In this document: positions 26,442 through 36,700 of the stretch, piece by piece
Layout of the letters: each line of letters opens with the position of its first letter
Numbering within the stretch: the stretch's first letter is position 1
Assembly (NCBI GenBank): GCA_031401235.1
Contig: JANNRJ010000018.1
Location: forward strand, 1 to 64,000
DNA: 64,000 bases
Reading direction: 5' to 3'
Source of the DNA: UBA3006 sp031401235
GTDB taxonomy: Bacteria; Actinomycetota; Acidimicrobiia; Acidimicrobiales; Ilumatobacteraceae
Made by a program: the position numbers and the translations under genes
The notes under the pieces: generated by a model
The model's database searches: none
What the model saw: only the letters and a program-made list of their open reading frames with translations
What the model was told of the DNA's origin: nothing

Positions 26442-27261
26442 CTCGACGATTCATGATCACGCCCAGCAGAGTTACAACCGCGCCGATCACCGTGATAACG
26501 ATTGTCCACACGATCAAACGATTGGTAACAAATAACACCAACGCTTCGGCTATTCGGCTGCTGCTCTCGTCGCCGAGGGATACACTGCGAGCAACATAGG
26601 TCAGAACAGTCAGTGAGAGACCGGCCAGGAAAAATCGCGCTCCAATGCGCCGAACCCGAAGCCATGTTTCCGCCACACTCATCCACCAAGAAGTTGCCAC
26701 CAGAGCGAGACCAACGACCAGCAATGTCCACGGAACTAGGCGAATCCGGGAGCGAATGCTGGCCAGATCTGGAGTGCCATTACTTCGTGAGACCTCTATT
26801 GGATTTAGTTGAGGCGAAACACCGTCTGGAATCGATGGATCAATTAACTGCATCACTCCAAACGCTTTATCAGCAAATATCTGAATATTTACCGTGGTCG
26901 GCGGTAACCCCTCGAGGTAGACACCATAGAAGGAAGCGGCAGCGTTGCCAGCAGCGTCACGTAGATTGCTATCACCAAGGCTTTTCTCCACCGCATCCAC
27001 AACCTTGTCACGGGCAACATGGACAATAATATTTGCACCTACATCATCACCATTTTGCAATCTGTCGACAAGTTCTTCGGCGATTGCGCGGCGCACATCT
27101 TCTTTGCCAAATGCCGAACGCACCGACGATGACACTGAAGCACTCGATCCAACAAAGCTCAGCACTAATAAACAAAACAAGCCGACCATCACCGCAATCG
27201 TGCCAAGCACACCTGTGAGGCTTGACGCAATGCGCCTACCGCGATGCGTCGGTGGAGTCAT
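26413..27261 (-). CDS. Membrane protein of unknown function, four predicted helices
   Basis: A 282-residue protein I do not recognise. It starts with a basic patch (HRGRR), then a hydrophobic helix (~15-37), an extracytoplasmic region of about 150 residues with a helical, charged part (EDVRRAIAEELVDRLQNG), and three more helices at about 177-195, 207-227 and 242-268. The layout suits an anchored sensor or an envelope scaffold. It is divergent from metF. No enzyme motif is seen. Confidence 0.65.
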   Translation of the reverse strand: MTPPTHRGRRIASSLTGVLGTIAVMVGLFCLLVLSFVGSSASVSSSVRSAFGKEDVRRAIAEELVDRLQNGDDVGANIIVHVARDKVVDAVEKSLGDSNLRDAAGNAAASFYGVYLEGLPPTTVNIQIFADKAFGVMQLIDPSIPDGVSPQLNPIEVSRSNGTPDLASIRSRIRLVPWTLLVVGLALVATSWWMSVAETWLRVRRIGARFFLAGLSLTVLTYVARSVSLGDESSSRIAEALVLFVTNRLIVWTIVITVIGAVVTLLGVIMNRRVTSTHTASV

Positions 27262-27313
27262 AACCGATTGATATTACCCCTATATCTCCATTGCCAGTAA
27301 TGTGGTACCGAAG

Positions 27314-28174
27314 ATGACCAAGATTGTTGATCTACTCGCCTGCGGTCGCACGTATTCATTCGAATTCTTTCCACCCAAAACAGATGCCGCACAGCTGTCA
27401 CTTTTGGAAACCATCGCCCAGCTTGAACCACTACATCCAAGTTTCGTGTCGATCACCTACGGCGCCGGGGGCTCGACTCGCGAACGTACCCGCGATTTGG
27501 TTGCGTGGGTACGACGTGATACCTCGATAACACCGATGGCTCACCTGACCTGCATTGGGCACACGAAGTCAGAAATTGACGAAATCATCTCCATGTATCT
27601 GGAAAATGGAGTTGACAACATTCTGGCACTGGGAGGCGATCCGTCAGCCGACGGCGACCATGAACGACCGAGCGAGTTCTCTTATGCTCGGGACTTGGTC
27701 GAACATCTGCGCTCTAACGAAAATCTGTCGATCGGCGTTGCCGCTCATCCGGAAGTGCACCCACGTTCCCCAGATCGTCACTCTGATCGAACACATCTGG
27801 CGGTAAAACTTCGAATTGCCGACTTCGCCATTACCCAATTCTTCTTTGAGGTCGATCACTATGTTCAACTTGTCGCCGAGCTCGCAGACCTCGGTGTGCA
27901 CAAACCGATCATCCCCGGCATTATGCCGATCACCAATAAATCACAGATTCAACGCATGTCGCTTATGTCCGGCGCCGCCTTCCCATCATGGCTAGCCGAT
28001 CGCCTAGCCGACGTCGATGATCCCGACGAGGTGCACCGCATAGGTGTCGAGATTGCCACACAGCTATGCACTCAACTTTTAGAAGTTGGCGCCCCTGGGT
28101 TGCACTTCTATACGCTCAATCGATCTACTTCCACTCGCCAAATCTACGAAAACCTTGGTCTCAATCGCACCTGA
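27314..28174 (+). CDS. metF: 5,10-methylenetetrahydrofolate reductase
   Basis: A 286-residue MTHFR of the short bacterial type, making 5-methyl-THF for methionine synthesis. Diagnostic segments are YSFEFFPPKT near the N-terminus (catalytic Glu), VSITYGAGGS, LALGGDPSADG, and AIT-like NAD/FAD contacts in FAITQFFFE. ATG 27314 gives the family start; a GTG four codons upstream (27302) is also possible. It could use the methylene-THF produced by dimethylglycine-type dehydrogenases, though it is distant from that gene. Confidence 0.92.
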   Translation: MTKIVDLLACGRTYSFEFFPPKTDAAQLSLLETIAQLEPLHPSFVSITYGAGGSTRERTRDLVAWVRRDTSITPMAHLTCIGHTKSEIDEIISMYLENGVDNILALGGDPSADGDHERPSEFSYARDLVEHLRSNENLSIGVAAHPEVHPRSPDRHSDRTHLAVKLRIADFAITQFFFEVDHYVQLVAELADLGVHKPIIPGIMPITNKSQIQRMSLMSGAAFPSWLADRLADVDDPDEVHRIGVEIATQLCTQLLEVGAPGLHFYTLNRSTSTRQIYENLGLNRT

Positions 28175-28210
28175 CTTTCCGCAGTCAGAAAACTATGTCA
28201 TGGTATTGCT

Positions 28211-29125
28211 ATGACCAGATCAGGCAAAGCATCTCTCACGATTATCATCGTCATTCTTTTTATCGGAGGACTTTCCCTGTTCGCATATAAAAACAACTCC
28301 GACAGCAGCTATTCATCCAATGCACTAATTCCCGAACAATCCATTACTCATGGCCACGGATTAGCCGTTGACGTCGATGATCCCGGCAAACTATACATCG
28401 CTACGCACGAGGGACTCTTTGTTCTAATAAACGACAAGGACCTTTTCCGAGTCGGTGAAAGTACAGACGACTATATGGGTTTCTCGCCACACCCCACCGA
28501 CGCAAACATTTTATTTTCGAGCGGACATCCGAGTACGGGTGGCAATATCGGATTTCAAAAGTCTGACGATGGCGGATTCACGTGGGTGAAAGTTTCGGAC
28601 GGTGAAAATGGTTCGGTTGACTTCCACGCAATGGCGATTAGTCCAGTGAACTCGAAGCTTATTTACGGTTGGTACCAAGGCGGTCTTCAGCGAAGCACTG
28701 ATCAGGGAGACAATTGGGAGATCGTAAATAAGAATATTTCGCCAATATCGCTTGTAGCGGATACACGTGACGAAAATATTCTGTACGCAGCCACAGCGGC
28801 GGGACAGGGAGTAATAATTAGCCGGGACAAAGGGGTTACCTGGACACCGCTTTCACCAGCTCTTGAGGGAGGTGCCGTATCAGTCATTGCGGTGGACCCC
28901 AAGGACTCAAATACACTCTTGGCGTTCAGTCAGGTATTGGGGGGACTTGGGAAGACCACCGATTCTGGTAAGACTTGGCGGAAAAATGGCGAGGGCTTTC
29001 ATGGAGAAGTAGTTATCTACCTCACATTTAGCAAAACAAATCCAAATATTCTCTATGCGCTCACCTTGGGGAACCGGCTATACAAGAGCTCGAATTCGGG
29101 TGACACTTGGAATCAAATTCGATAA
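28211..29125 (+). CDS. Secreted/anchored BNR-repeat beta-propeller protein (F510_1955-like)
   Basis: A 304-residue protein with an N-terminal hydrophobic signal or anchor (~9-27) and repeated Asp-box (BNR) motifs: SDDGGFTW, STDQGDNW, SRDKGVTW, TTDSGKTW and SSNSGDTW. Such repeats form a beta-propeller and occur in sialidases and in the Ycf48-type assembly factors. It resembles proteins annotated as the F510_1955 family of 'glycosylhydrolases', for which activity is not proven. HGHGLAVD near residue 50 is also typical of that family. It follows metF by 36 bases but an operon is not evident. Confidence 0.7.
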   Translation: MTRSGKASLTIIIVILFIGGLSLFAYKNNSDSSYSSNALIPEQSITHGHGLAVDVDDPGKLYIATHEGLFVLINDKDLFRVGESTDDYMGFSPHPTDANILFSSGHPSTGGNIGFQKSDDGGFTWVKVSDGENGSVDFHAMAISPVNSKLIYGWYQGGLQRSTDQGDNWEIVNKNISPISLVADTRDENILYAATAAGQGVIISRDKGVTWTPLSPALEGGAVSVIAVDPKDSNTLLAFSQVLGGLGKTTDSGKTWRKNGEGFHGEVVIYLTFSKTNPNILYALTLGNRLYKSSNSGDTWNQIR

Positions 29126-29293
29126 CTCGCTGGGACGACCATGGCTTACTCTGCCTGGCTCGGATCTCCCATAGTGGTAAGGAAATATCGGATTCCTGAT
29201 ATATATGACCATATTAGTCGGGATTACTGCTATAGTGGTCCAGAACCCTTACTTAACTACCGAAATGGATCCAACTATGTCAACACTCGCTCT

Positions 29294-30805
29294 TCAGCCG
29301 GGATATACACCATGCCGCTTCGCAACACCTTCACGGTCGACCGGATCGGCCTGTGCAAATCGGCTAATCAATTCCCGTCGCAGTTCCTCAAAAGGAACGA
29401 CTGCATCAATTACTAATTCACTGGCCAAATGTGACAACTCCACATCTTTTTCGTACTCACGTCGTTTGTCGTCGACGAATTTAGCGCGCTCGACCGAGTC
29501 GCTGATCTCGGCAATGCGATTTGCATAAACAGCGTTAACCGCCGCTTCTGGCCCCATTACGGCAATCTTTGCCGTCGGTAACGCCAAAGTTGCAATCGGG
29601 TCGAAAGCCGGACCGCACATCGCATAGAGCCCCGCTCCGTAGGCCTTGCGCACAACGACACAAATTTTGGGAACGGTTGCTTCGGTGACTGCCGTAATCA
29701 TCTTGGCACCGTGCCTGATAATTCCCTGTCGTTCGACTTGAGTTCCGATCATGAACCCCGGAACATCGGCAAGGAACACAAGGGGGATATTGAACGCATC
29801 GCACAACCACACGAATCGTGAGGCCTTGTCCGCAGAATCAATAAACAGCACGCCGCCTTTGTTTTGTGGATTACTGGCGACAATCCCCACAGAGTTGCCA
29901 TCCAGACGGGCAAACCCGGTGATTAATTCAGTCGCCCAATCTGGTTTTATCTCGAAAAATGAATCGCCATCCACAAGTGCATCGATGAACTCGTGCATGT
30001 CGTACCCGGCCGCTTCGATTTCCGGAAGAATGTCGCGACGCAATTCCTTCGGCGGCGGCGTCGACTGAAAACGAAGCGGTGTTTCTCTCCAGTTCAGCGG
30101 CATATACGAGAAGTACAACTTGGCCTGTTCAATTGCTTCCGTATCATCCGACACCAGATTGTCGGCACAGCCAGAAATTGACGTATGCATTCTGGCCCCG
30201 CCCATTTCTTCTAAAGTCACCCTTTCGCCGATTACCTCTTCGGCCATTCGCGGCGAACCGAGATACATCGACGAGTTTCCATCAACCATAAATACGACAT
30301 CACAAAACGAAGGTATGTATGCGCCCCCGGCCGCCGAAGGCCCAAAGAGGCAGCAAATCTGTGGAGCCTTACCGGACAATTTCACCTGATTCGAAAATAT
30401 CCGACCGGCGCCACGTCGCCCCGGAAACATTTCCACCTGATCGGTGATCCGCGCTCCAGCCGAATCAATCAGCCAGAAAATTGGAAGTTCGTGTCGTAGC
30501 GCATATTCGGTCATTCGGATAATTTTCTCGACGGTACGAGCCCCCCAAGATCCAGCCTTGACGGTTGAGTCATTGGCTATTACGCACACTGGTCGCGAAC
30601 TCACTCGTCCAATTCCCGTGACCACTCCATCTGCCGGAAGATCGGCGGCCAACATATTGGCGAGCAATCCATCTTCGACAAAACTTCCGTTATCAAGTAG
30701 AAGCGCCAGCCGATCGCGAACAAACAACTGTTTCCTCGCCGCCAACTTGGCACGGTCTTTTTCCAGGTTGCCCTGCAATGCTCGGGCAGTCCAGTCCGAA
30801 TTCAT
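29294..30805 (-). CDS. Acyl-CoA carboxylase carboxyltransferase (beta) subunit
   Basis: A 503-residue biotin-dependent carboxyltransferase. Two crotonase-like halves are visible; oxyanion-hole glycines lie in GPSAAGGAYIPSF and the second half has RKAYGAGLYAMCG. The family includes propionyl-, methylcrotonyl- and geranyl-CoA carboxylases. Pairing with an acyl-CoA dehydrogenase and the nearby HMG-CoA lyase favours methylcrotonyl-CoA (leucine breakdown). The biotinylated alpha subunit is not in the window. ATG 30805 is preferred to TTG 30811. The dehydrogenase gene ends 9 bases upstream, so they form an operon. Confidence 0.85.
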   Translation of the reverse strand: MNSDWTARALQGNLEKDRAKLAARKQLFVRDRLALLLDNGSFVEDGLLANMLAADLPADGVVTGIGRVSSRPVCVIANDSTVKAGSWGARTVEKIIRMTEYALRHELPIFWLIDSAGARITDQVEMFPGRRGAGRIFSNQVKLSGKAPQICCLFGPSAAGGAYIPSFCDVVFMVDGNSSMYLGSPRMAEEVIGERVTLEEMGGARMHTSISGCADNLVSDDTEAIEQAKLYFSYMPLNWRETPLRFQSTPPPKELRRDILPEIEAAGYDMHEFIDALVDGDSFFEIKPDWATELITGFARLDGNSVGIVASNPQNKGGVLFIDSADKASRFVWLCDAFNIPLVFLADVPGFMIGTQVERQGIIRHGAKMITAVTEATVPKICVVVRKAYGAGLYAMCGPAFDPIATLALPTAKIAVMGPEAAVNAVYANRIAEISDSVERAKFVDDKRREYEKDVELSHLASELVIDAVVPFEELRRELISRFAQADPVDREGVAKRHGVYPG

Positions 30806-30814
30806 GGGCAAATC

Positions 30815-31975
30815 CTAACCAACTGGTAATCCGAGGCTTCGGGCGATGACCAGTCGCTGGATCTCGCTCGTACCTTCTCCAATTTCAAGAATTTTCGCAT
30901 CGCGATAGAAGCGCGCAACGGGCAAGTCTTCGATGAACCCTGAACCACCGAATACTTGAGTCGCGAGACGAGTGGCCTCTACGGCAGTCTCCGTTGAATA
31001 CAACTTTGCCATCGCCGCGATCTCTTTGAACGGTTTGCCTTCGTCTTTTAGTCGCGCCGCTTTATAGGTGATGTTTCGTGAATTTTCTACGCTTACGGCT
31101 AAGTCAGCAATGGCAAATGATATTCCCTGGAATCGTCCGATTGGTCCGCCAAACGCATTGCGCGTCTTGGCGTACTCCACCGAGAGATCCAGACAAGTCT
31201 GGGCTAATCCAAGTGCCAGGGCCGAAATCGCAATTCGACCGCCGTCAAGCATTGTCAAGAAGTTGTGAAAACCCTGACCAGGTTTACCGAGCAGATTCTC
31301 TTCAGGTATCTCGCAATCGACGAAGGTTAAGCCATGAGTGTCACTGGCATGCCATCCAAGTTTCCGATAGGACGGTTCCACGATGAGTCCGGGTATTCCG
31401 GCCGGCACCAAGAATGCGGAAATTCCCCCATCGTCCGTTCGGGCAGTTGCTGTGATCACGGAAGTGATCGCAGTCCCAGAATTTGTAATGTATGCCTTGG
31501 AACCGTTCAGGCGCCAAGTTTTCGACGATTCAGAAAACGTGGCCCGAGTTGCGGTAGCTCCGGCGTCACTACCACCATCTGGTTCTGTGAGGGCGAATGC
31601 TCCCAGAGCTCGACCACTCACCAAATCGGGAAGAAACATCTTCTTTTGTTCGTCCGAACCATAAATATAAATGGGATTAATTCCAAGTCCGACACCGGCA
31701 GAAAGTGTGATCCCAACGGATTGGTCGACGCGACCCAATTCTTCGATGGCGATACACAACGAAGTGAAATCCCCGCCCCCACCACCCCATTCCTCGGGAA
31801 AGATGAGACCAAAAAGACCTAGCTCCCCCATCTTGGCAATTAGCTCAATTGGAAATTGGCAGTCGATGTCCCATTGAGTGGCAAACGGGGCGATTTCCTT
31901 TTGCGCAAAGTCACGAACTACCAGACGGAATTCGTCATGTTCCTCCGCAGTTATCAAGTTTTGACGATTATTCAT
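30815..31975 (-). CDS. Acyl-CoA dehydrogenase (isovaleryl-CoA-type candidate)
   Basis: A 386-residue FAD enzyme. Family marks are the FAD/substrate segment FALTEPDGGSDAG, KAYITNSG, the C-terminal QVFGGSGF and RFYRDAKILEIGEGTSEIQRLVIAR. The general base of short-chain members is a Glu near GEGTSEIQ, whereas isovaleryl-CoA dehydrogenase uses an earlier Glu, so substrate length is not certain from sequence alone. The ATG at 31975 has GGAG correctly spaced; the longer frame to 31996 lacks one. It is the first gene of the operon with the carboxyltransferase and has a sigma-B-like promoter 60 bases upstream. Confidence 0.85.
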   Translation of the reverse strand: MNNRQNLITAEEHDEFRLVVRDFAQKEIAPFATQWDIDCQFPIELIAKMGELGLFGLIFPEEWGGGGGDFTSLCIAIEELGRVDQSVGITLSAGVGLGINPIYIYGSDEQKKMFLPDLVSGRALGAFALTEPDGGSDAGATATRATFSESSKTWRLNGSKAYITNSGTAITSVITATARTDDGGISAFLVPAGIPGLIVEPSYRKLGWHASDTHGLTFVDCEIPEENLLGKPGQGFHNFLTMLDGGRIAISALALGLAQTCLDLSVEYAKTRNAFGGPIGRFQGISFAIADLAVSVENSRNITYKAARLKDEGKPFKEIAAMAKLYSTETAVEATRLATQVFGGSGFIEDLPVARFYRDAKILEIGEGTSEIQRLVIARSLGLPVG

Positions 31976-32034
31976 ATGGTCTCCATTGACACACAATTGA
32001 ACTTAGGATTATCCATCCTTCGCACACGAGATAG

Positions 32035-32059
32035 TACCCATAGGCTTCTCGGCGGAAAC
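32035..32059 (-). promoter_or_regulatory. Sigma-B/F-type promoter pattern upstream of the acyl-CoA dehydrogenase operon
   Basis: On the minus strand GTTT (32059-32056), exactly 16 bases, then GGGTA (32039-32035), 60 bases before the ATG. It is the same pattern as at the stress locus near 46-53 kb. As a lone site away from that locus it is less certain. Confidence 0.45.
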
Positions 32060-32134
32060 TATTCTCGATGACTTCCGCGACATCCACGTCGATTTGATTT
32101 TCGTATGGTCCGTTAACCTAAGCAACTATGACTT

Positions 32135-32236
32135 TTGTGTCTATTTGGGCACAATAGTTGAATCTGGCATAGTGTGCCCAACTAGGCACATTCAATAGAA
32201 AACTGGATTTGTGCCCAATCAGGCACAAATCCAGTT
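32135..32236 (+). promoter_or_regulatory. Three evenly spaced operators of the hipBA operon
   Basis: The palindrome TTGTGCC-N6-GGCACAA occurs perfectly at 32209-32228 and with small changes at 32172-32191 (GTGTGCC...GGCACAT) and 32135-32154 (TTGTGTC...GGCACAA). The centres are 37 bases apart in both intervals. The last one is extended to a 15-base perfect inverted repeat (32201-32215 with 32222-32236). A weak promoter, TTGGGC (32145) and CATAGT (32168) with a 17-base spacer, would be covered by the first two sites. HipB is the obvious binder. Confidence 0.75.
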
Positions 32237-32272
32237 AGACTAAACAGCACCGAAAACCGCAGGGAGGCTGAA

Positions 32273-32521
32273 ATGAGCAAACATCGATGGACTGTGCATT
32301 CAGGCAGTGACCTTGGACGCGCAGTGGCTGATATCCGCCACCTCCGAAATCGCACACAGGCCGAGCTCGCGACCGACGCGGGAATTGGCCGAACTTGGTT
32401 GGCCAAGTTCGAAGCGGGGAGAACTTCGCCTGTTTTGGAACACCTGTTGAGATTGTTGCGCAGACTCGGAGCAAGTGTAACCATCACAATCGATGACACA
32501 GAAAAACCGGATGCCTCGTAA
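32273..32521 (+). CDS. hipB: HipB-like antitoxin/repressor (HTH)
   Basis: An 82-residue Cro/C1-type HTH protein: RNRTQAELATDAGIGRTWLAKFEAGR, then a helix LEHLLRLLRRLGA and a short beta end (SVTITIDD) that in HipB pairs across the dimer. The ribosome site AGGGAGG is well placed. It overlaps hipA by 29 bases in another frame. It should bind the three palindromes upstream and neutralise the kinase. Confidence 0.85.
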   Translation: MSKHRWTVHSGSDLGRAVADIRHLRNRTQAELATDAGIGRTWLAKFEAGRTSPVLEHLLRLLRRLGASVTITIDDTEKPDAS

Positions 32522-33743
32522 AGAACCGCTCAAGGTGTGGTTGTACGACCGACATGTCGCCACACTCACTACAAAGGGACAACCTGGCGAAGTCACTTGT
32601 ACTTACACATCCGAAGCGCTCGAGATTTGGCCAGCAAACACGCCATTGCTGTCCTGCTCCCTGCTTGTTGGTCACCGACCGATGCCAGCAAAACCATTCT
32701 TCCGCGGGTTGTTACCAGAAGGGGCGAATCTCCAAGCTCTAGCTGCACGAGCAAAACTTTCGGTCTATGACACATTTGGGATGCTTGCGCGGTACGGTCG
32801 CGATGTCGCCGGGGCACTGGTCATTGACACTCAACCTCCTGGGTCGCGCGACGAGCGCGTCGAGCCATACAGCGACGAGACACTTGCCAATGAGGTTTCC
32901 GCGCTTCCTGAGCAACCACTCGGTGTGTACGACGACAGTGAACTTTCAATTGCAGGATTACAAGGAAAACTCTTGCTTGTCGCTCTGGCTGGCGGGAAAT
33001 GGGGTCGTCCAATCCACGGAATGCCATCAACTCATATTCTCAAAGTAGAGAATCTACGCTTTCCAGGAATGGCAGAGATGGAGGTTGCAAGTTTGTCCTT
33101 AGCCAAACAAATTGGTCTAACAACAATTGATGCGACCTTAATAACAGTTGGCAACACACCTTGTCTGGTGGTATCCCGTTTTGACCGCGTGGTCAATATA
33201 GACGGAACTGTCAAATCTCGTATTCACCAAGAAGACACGTGCCAGGCACTTGGACGAGACTCCGACGCTAATGGCGGCACCGGCAAATACGAACGGTCTG
33301 GGGGCCCAAAACTGGTCGAGATCGCTCAATTGCTCGATCGCTATTCACACGACGGAGAGCAGGAACTAATCAAATTGGTCGAAATGATTACGTTTAACAC
33401 AGTGATCGGCAATGCAGATGCACATGGCAAAAATGTCGCACTACTCCATAACCCCGACGGCACGATTCAGTTGGCACCTCTTTACGACACCGTGCCCACA
33501 ATCCTCTACCCATCGTTGAGAACCAACGCCGCGATGTCGATTTCTAATAATCAAGACTTGTACACAATTTCTGTAGATGACATCGTCGAAGAAGCGACTC
33601 GCTGGCCACTTTCAGAAAAAGTCGCAAGACAATCAGTAATCAACCTTCTTGACCGACTTGCTACTGCTCTTGATGCCATTCAAATTCCTAATGAGTTGGC
33701 CACCCTCATACGAGATCGAACTAAGCCACTCCTAAAACACTAG
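32493..33743 (+). CDS. hipA: HipA-family serine/threonine kinase toxin
   Basis: A 416-residue HipA with both the N-terminal subdomain and the kinase core. It has the Gly-rich loop SIAGLQGK (152-159, with the Ser that is autophosphorylated in E. coli HipA), HILKVE (Lys184, ATP), catalytic GNADAHGKN with Asp309, and the Mg-binding YDT with Asp332. These positions match E. coli numbering, and the core looks complete. E. coli HipA phosphorylates glutamyl-tRNA synthetase; other members use other synthetases, so the target is open. ATG 32493 or ATG 32511 could be the start. It converges with the oxidoreductase gene with a 4-base overlap. Confidence 0.88.
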   Translation: MTQKNRMPRKEPLKVWLYDRHVATLTTKGQPGEVTCTYTSEALEIWPANTPLLSCSLLVGHRPMPAKPFFRGLLPEGANLQALAARAKLSVYDTFGMLARYGRDVAGALVIDTQPPGSRDERVEPYSDETLANEVSALPEQPLGVYDDSELSIAGLQGKLLLVALAGGKWGRPIHGMPSTHILKVENLRFPGMAEMEVASLSLAKQIGLTTIDATLITVGNTPCLVVSRFDRVVNIDGTVKSRIHQEDTCQALGRDSDANGGTGKYERSGGPKLVEIAQLLDRYSHDGEQELIKLVEMITFNTVIGNADAHGKNVALLHNPDGTIQLAPLYDTVPTILYPSLRTNAAMSISNNQDLYTISVDDIVEEATRWPLSEKVARQSVINLLDRLATALDAIQIPNELATLIRDRTKPLLKH

Positions 33744-36700
33744 TGAACTGACACCATGTTGAATTCGGCGAGCGCCAAATCACGCTCGGTGTAATACCGT
33801 TCGAGCGAGGCGCGCTTGACGCCTTCGAAACCACGAATCAATTCTGGTGATTCCAATACTCGTTGTGCCAATATGACATTTTCGCCGGTTAACTGTGTGC
33901 TTATAGCGGCGATCTGCAGGCAGAACTCCTCCACGAGCGAGCGCTCCAGTTTGCGCATTTCGGTCCGACCGAACGGATCGAACGAAGTGCCACGAACGAT
34001 TTTCATGGCGCGAAGCAAATGGAATGTAGGGTGTGCGAAAAGTGGGTGCAGGCGTGTCTTGCGCTTCATCCCTAGAGACTTCAGTACCGGTGGTTGTAGC
34101 AAATAACGCTTCTTGTGATTGTTCGAAACCATTCGACCGATATCAGTTTGAAACTTCGGGTTGAGGTGTAGTCGCGCCACTTCGTATTCGTCTTTATATG
34201 CCATCAATCTGAATAAATGCAGTGCCGCAGCCTTCGATAATACCGACGATCCCGGAGCCACAGAAATTTCCTGGCGCACAAGCGGCGCTAAAGTAGTCAC
34301 ATAACGCTCGGCCAGAGATTGATTCTGATAATCGATGAGTTCGGCAGCGAGAAGCGAAACGAAATCTGCAAGCGCTTTGTCTGCCTTTCGAGGCAAACTC
34401 GCGGCGAGCAAAGCCTGAGCCTGCACGATGGCGGTCGGAGATGGCGAGGGATCCATACTCCCCGGACGTGAGGCTGAAAACCGACGTTCAATCAATTGGG
34501 GATCGGCGACAACAAGTCTCCCCAACCGAAAAGCGAGCAAACTCCGCTCCACAGCGGCCCCGTTCACCGTAATTGCGCTTTCAATGGATTCTCGTGAAAT
34601 CGGCAGAACACCGAACTGATACGCCGCGCCGAGCGCAATGAGATTTGCTGGCATGTGATCCCTAAATACATGCTCGGCCAGCGACACAAAATCCACCACT
34701 AAGGCGCCGCCGGGCATTACGGAATTGCGCAAGGATTCAATAATTTCGGCAGAATCACCAAACTCTTGGGCGGTATCAATCACCATCGAGGATGTCGCCA
34801 CCCGTGATGACGAAATGATCGCCCGTGTTCGCTGTCGATTGAGTTTGGCTCGGTGTTGTGGCTCGTTTGCCACAAGCATGTCCAAGGCAATGAGCAAATC
34901 CGTCGATTGTTCACTTATCGAGCTAGCCAAGTCTAGTGAAGATCGGCTGATCTTGATATGTGATACGACCGGCCCACCCTTTTGAGACAGTCCGGTTTGG
35001 TCAAGACCGATCACATCAAGCCCATCAAACGCGGCCGCTGTGGCAAGTATTTGGTTCAGTGTAACTAGACCAGTTCCGCCGATCCCAACGGTGAACACAC
35101 CGTAGCCATCGGCAGGAATTTCTGGAAGTTTCGGGTTCGCAATCTCGACTGGGAGATCAATATCTGAAATTTTGACTTCGTCATGAGCAACGATGTCCAC
35201 CGTGACGAAACTTGGACAATCTCCGTCTAGGCATGAGTAATCGGTATTGCACGACGCCTGATGAATCTGAGTCTTGCGTCCAAGAATGGAATCAACTGGC
35301 TGAACGGAAAGGCATGTGCTCTTTGCTCCACAGTCGCCACAGCCCTCACATATGGCCTCGTTAATAATGACACGTGTTTTTCGCTCGGGTGCAAGTTTTC
35401 GTTTGCGGAGTCGACGCATTTCGTTGGCGCATGCCTGATCGTAAACGAGCACGGTGACACCATTGACCTTGGATAGTACCACCTGTGCCTCATCAAGTCG
35501 GGAACGATCCCACACCTTGACCGATCGCGGAATCTTCCATAGTCGCGCCGACCATTTATATCTGGCCATGTCGTCGGCGATGATAATTATCTTCTGCACA
35601 CCCTCGAGTAGCAATGTGCCGCACAATTCAGGTATCGCCACTTGCCCAGTGGGGTCTTGACCACCGGTCATTGCCACGACACCGTTATAAAGGATTTTAA
35701 ATGTCATATTCACTCCGGCAGCGACCGCGAACCTCGGCACCAAGCAACCGGAGTGGAAATATGTGCCATCTCCCATGTTCTGCACAAAGTGTGGGGCTTC
35801 AACGAATGGCGCACGACCTATCCACTGAGCACCTTCACCACCCATCTGCGTATATGAGGTGACACCACGGTCCATCAACATCACCATGGCGTGGCAACCG
35901 ACTCCACCGCCGACAGGACTGCCCGTTACATCTTGGGTGGCACGATTATGCGAACAACCTGAGCAGAAATACGGCGTTCTGGCGGCGGCATCGATTCGGT
36001 CTAGAGTTCCCGCAGTTACCGGAATTTGTAATTTCTGACTTGCAGCGAGATCAGTGAAACCAAGTGCCCGAACGATCAACGGACGGATCCGGTCCGCGGT
36101 GAGCTCATTATCCTGCGGAAAGAGAATCATTCCGGCGGTATCGCGCTTGCCTTCGATGACCGGCCGCTCGCGATGCTCGTACAACAACTCTCGAATCTGG
36201 CGCTCAATAAATGAACGCTTCTCTTCGACCACGATGACCCGCGTTAGTCCGCGTACGAAACGATCAAGAATTCCAGGTTCAAGTGGATAAGGCACTGATA
36301 GTTGAAGCAGTCGCACACCTCTTGAAGAAAGCTCTCGGTCGGTCAAGCCGATTTCGCCAAGTGCCTGACGCAACTCGACATATGTGCGCCCGCTTGAAAT
36401 TATTCCGACCGTGTCGCTGGCAGATGAAACTGTGATGCGATTGACGCCATTGGCGGCGATGAAATGGAGTGCCGCCGGAATCCGTCGCTCGTAGAGTTCC
36501 TTTTCCATCGCCAAGGTATCGGGGATGAAAAAACGGGGGCGCTGCTCATATTCCCATTCCGCTCCATCGATTCGAAATTTCGAATTGGTGACGAATTGCT
36601 TATGACTGTCCACCTTGGCGATTCCGAATCCGTCGGCCACGGCAGTGACAATTTTCAATCCGGCGTAAAGGCCTGTGGCTCGCGACATTTCGAATGCACA

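Noticed and set aside
27262..27300. GGGGTA on the minus strand before the four-helix membrane protein gene
   Set aside because: No GTTT or GTCT lies 16 bases upstream, so it does not fit the sigma-B-type pattern.
29126..29293. Short plus-strand frames between the BNR protein and the carboxyltransferase end
   Set aside because: No ribosome site and no family similarity; they run into the antisense of the carboxyltransferase gene.
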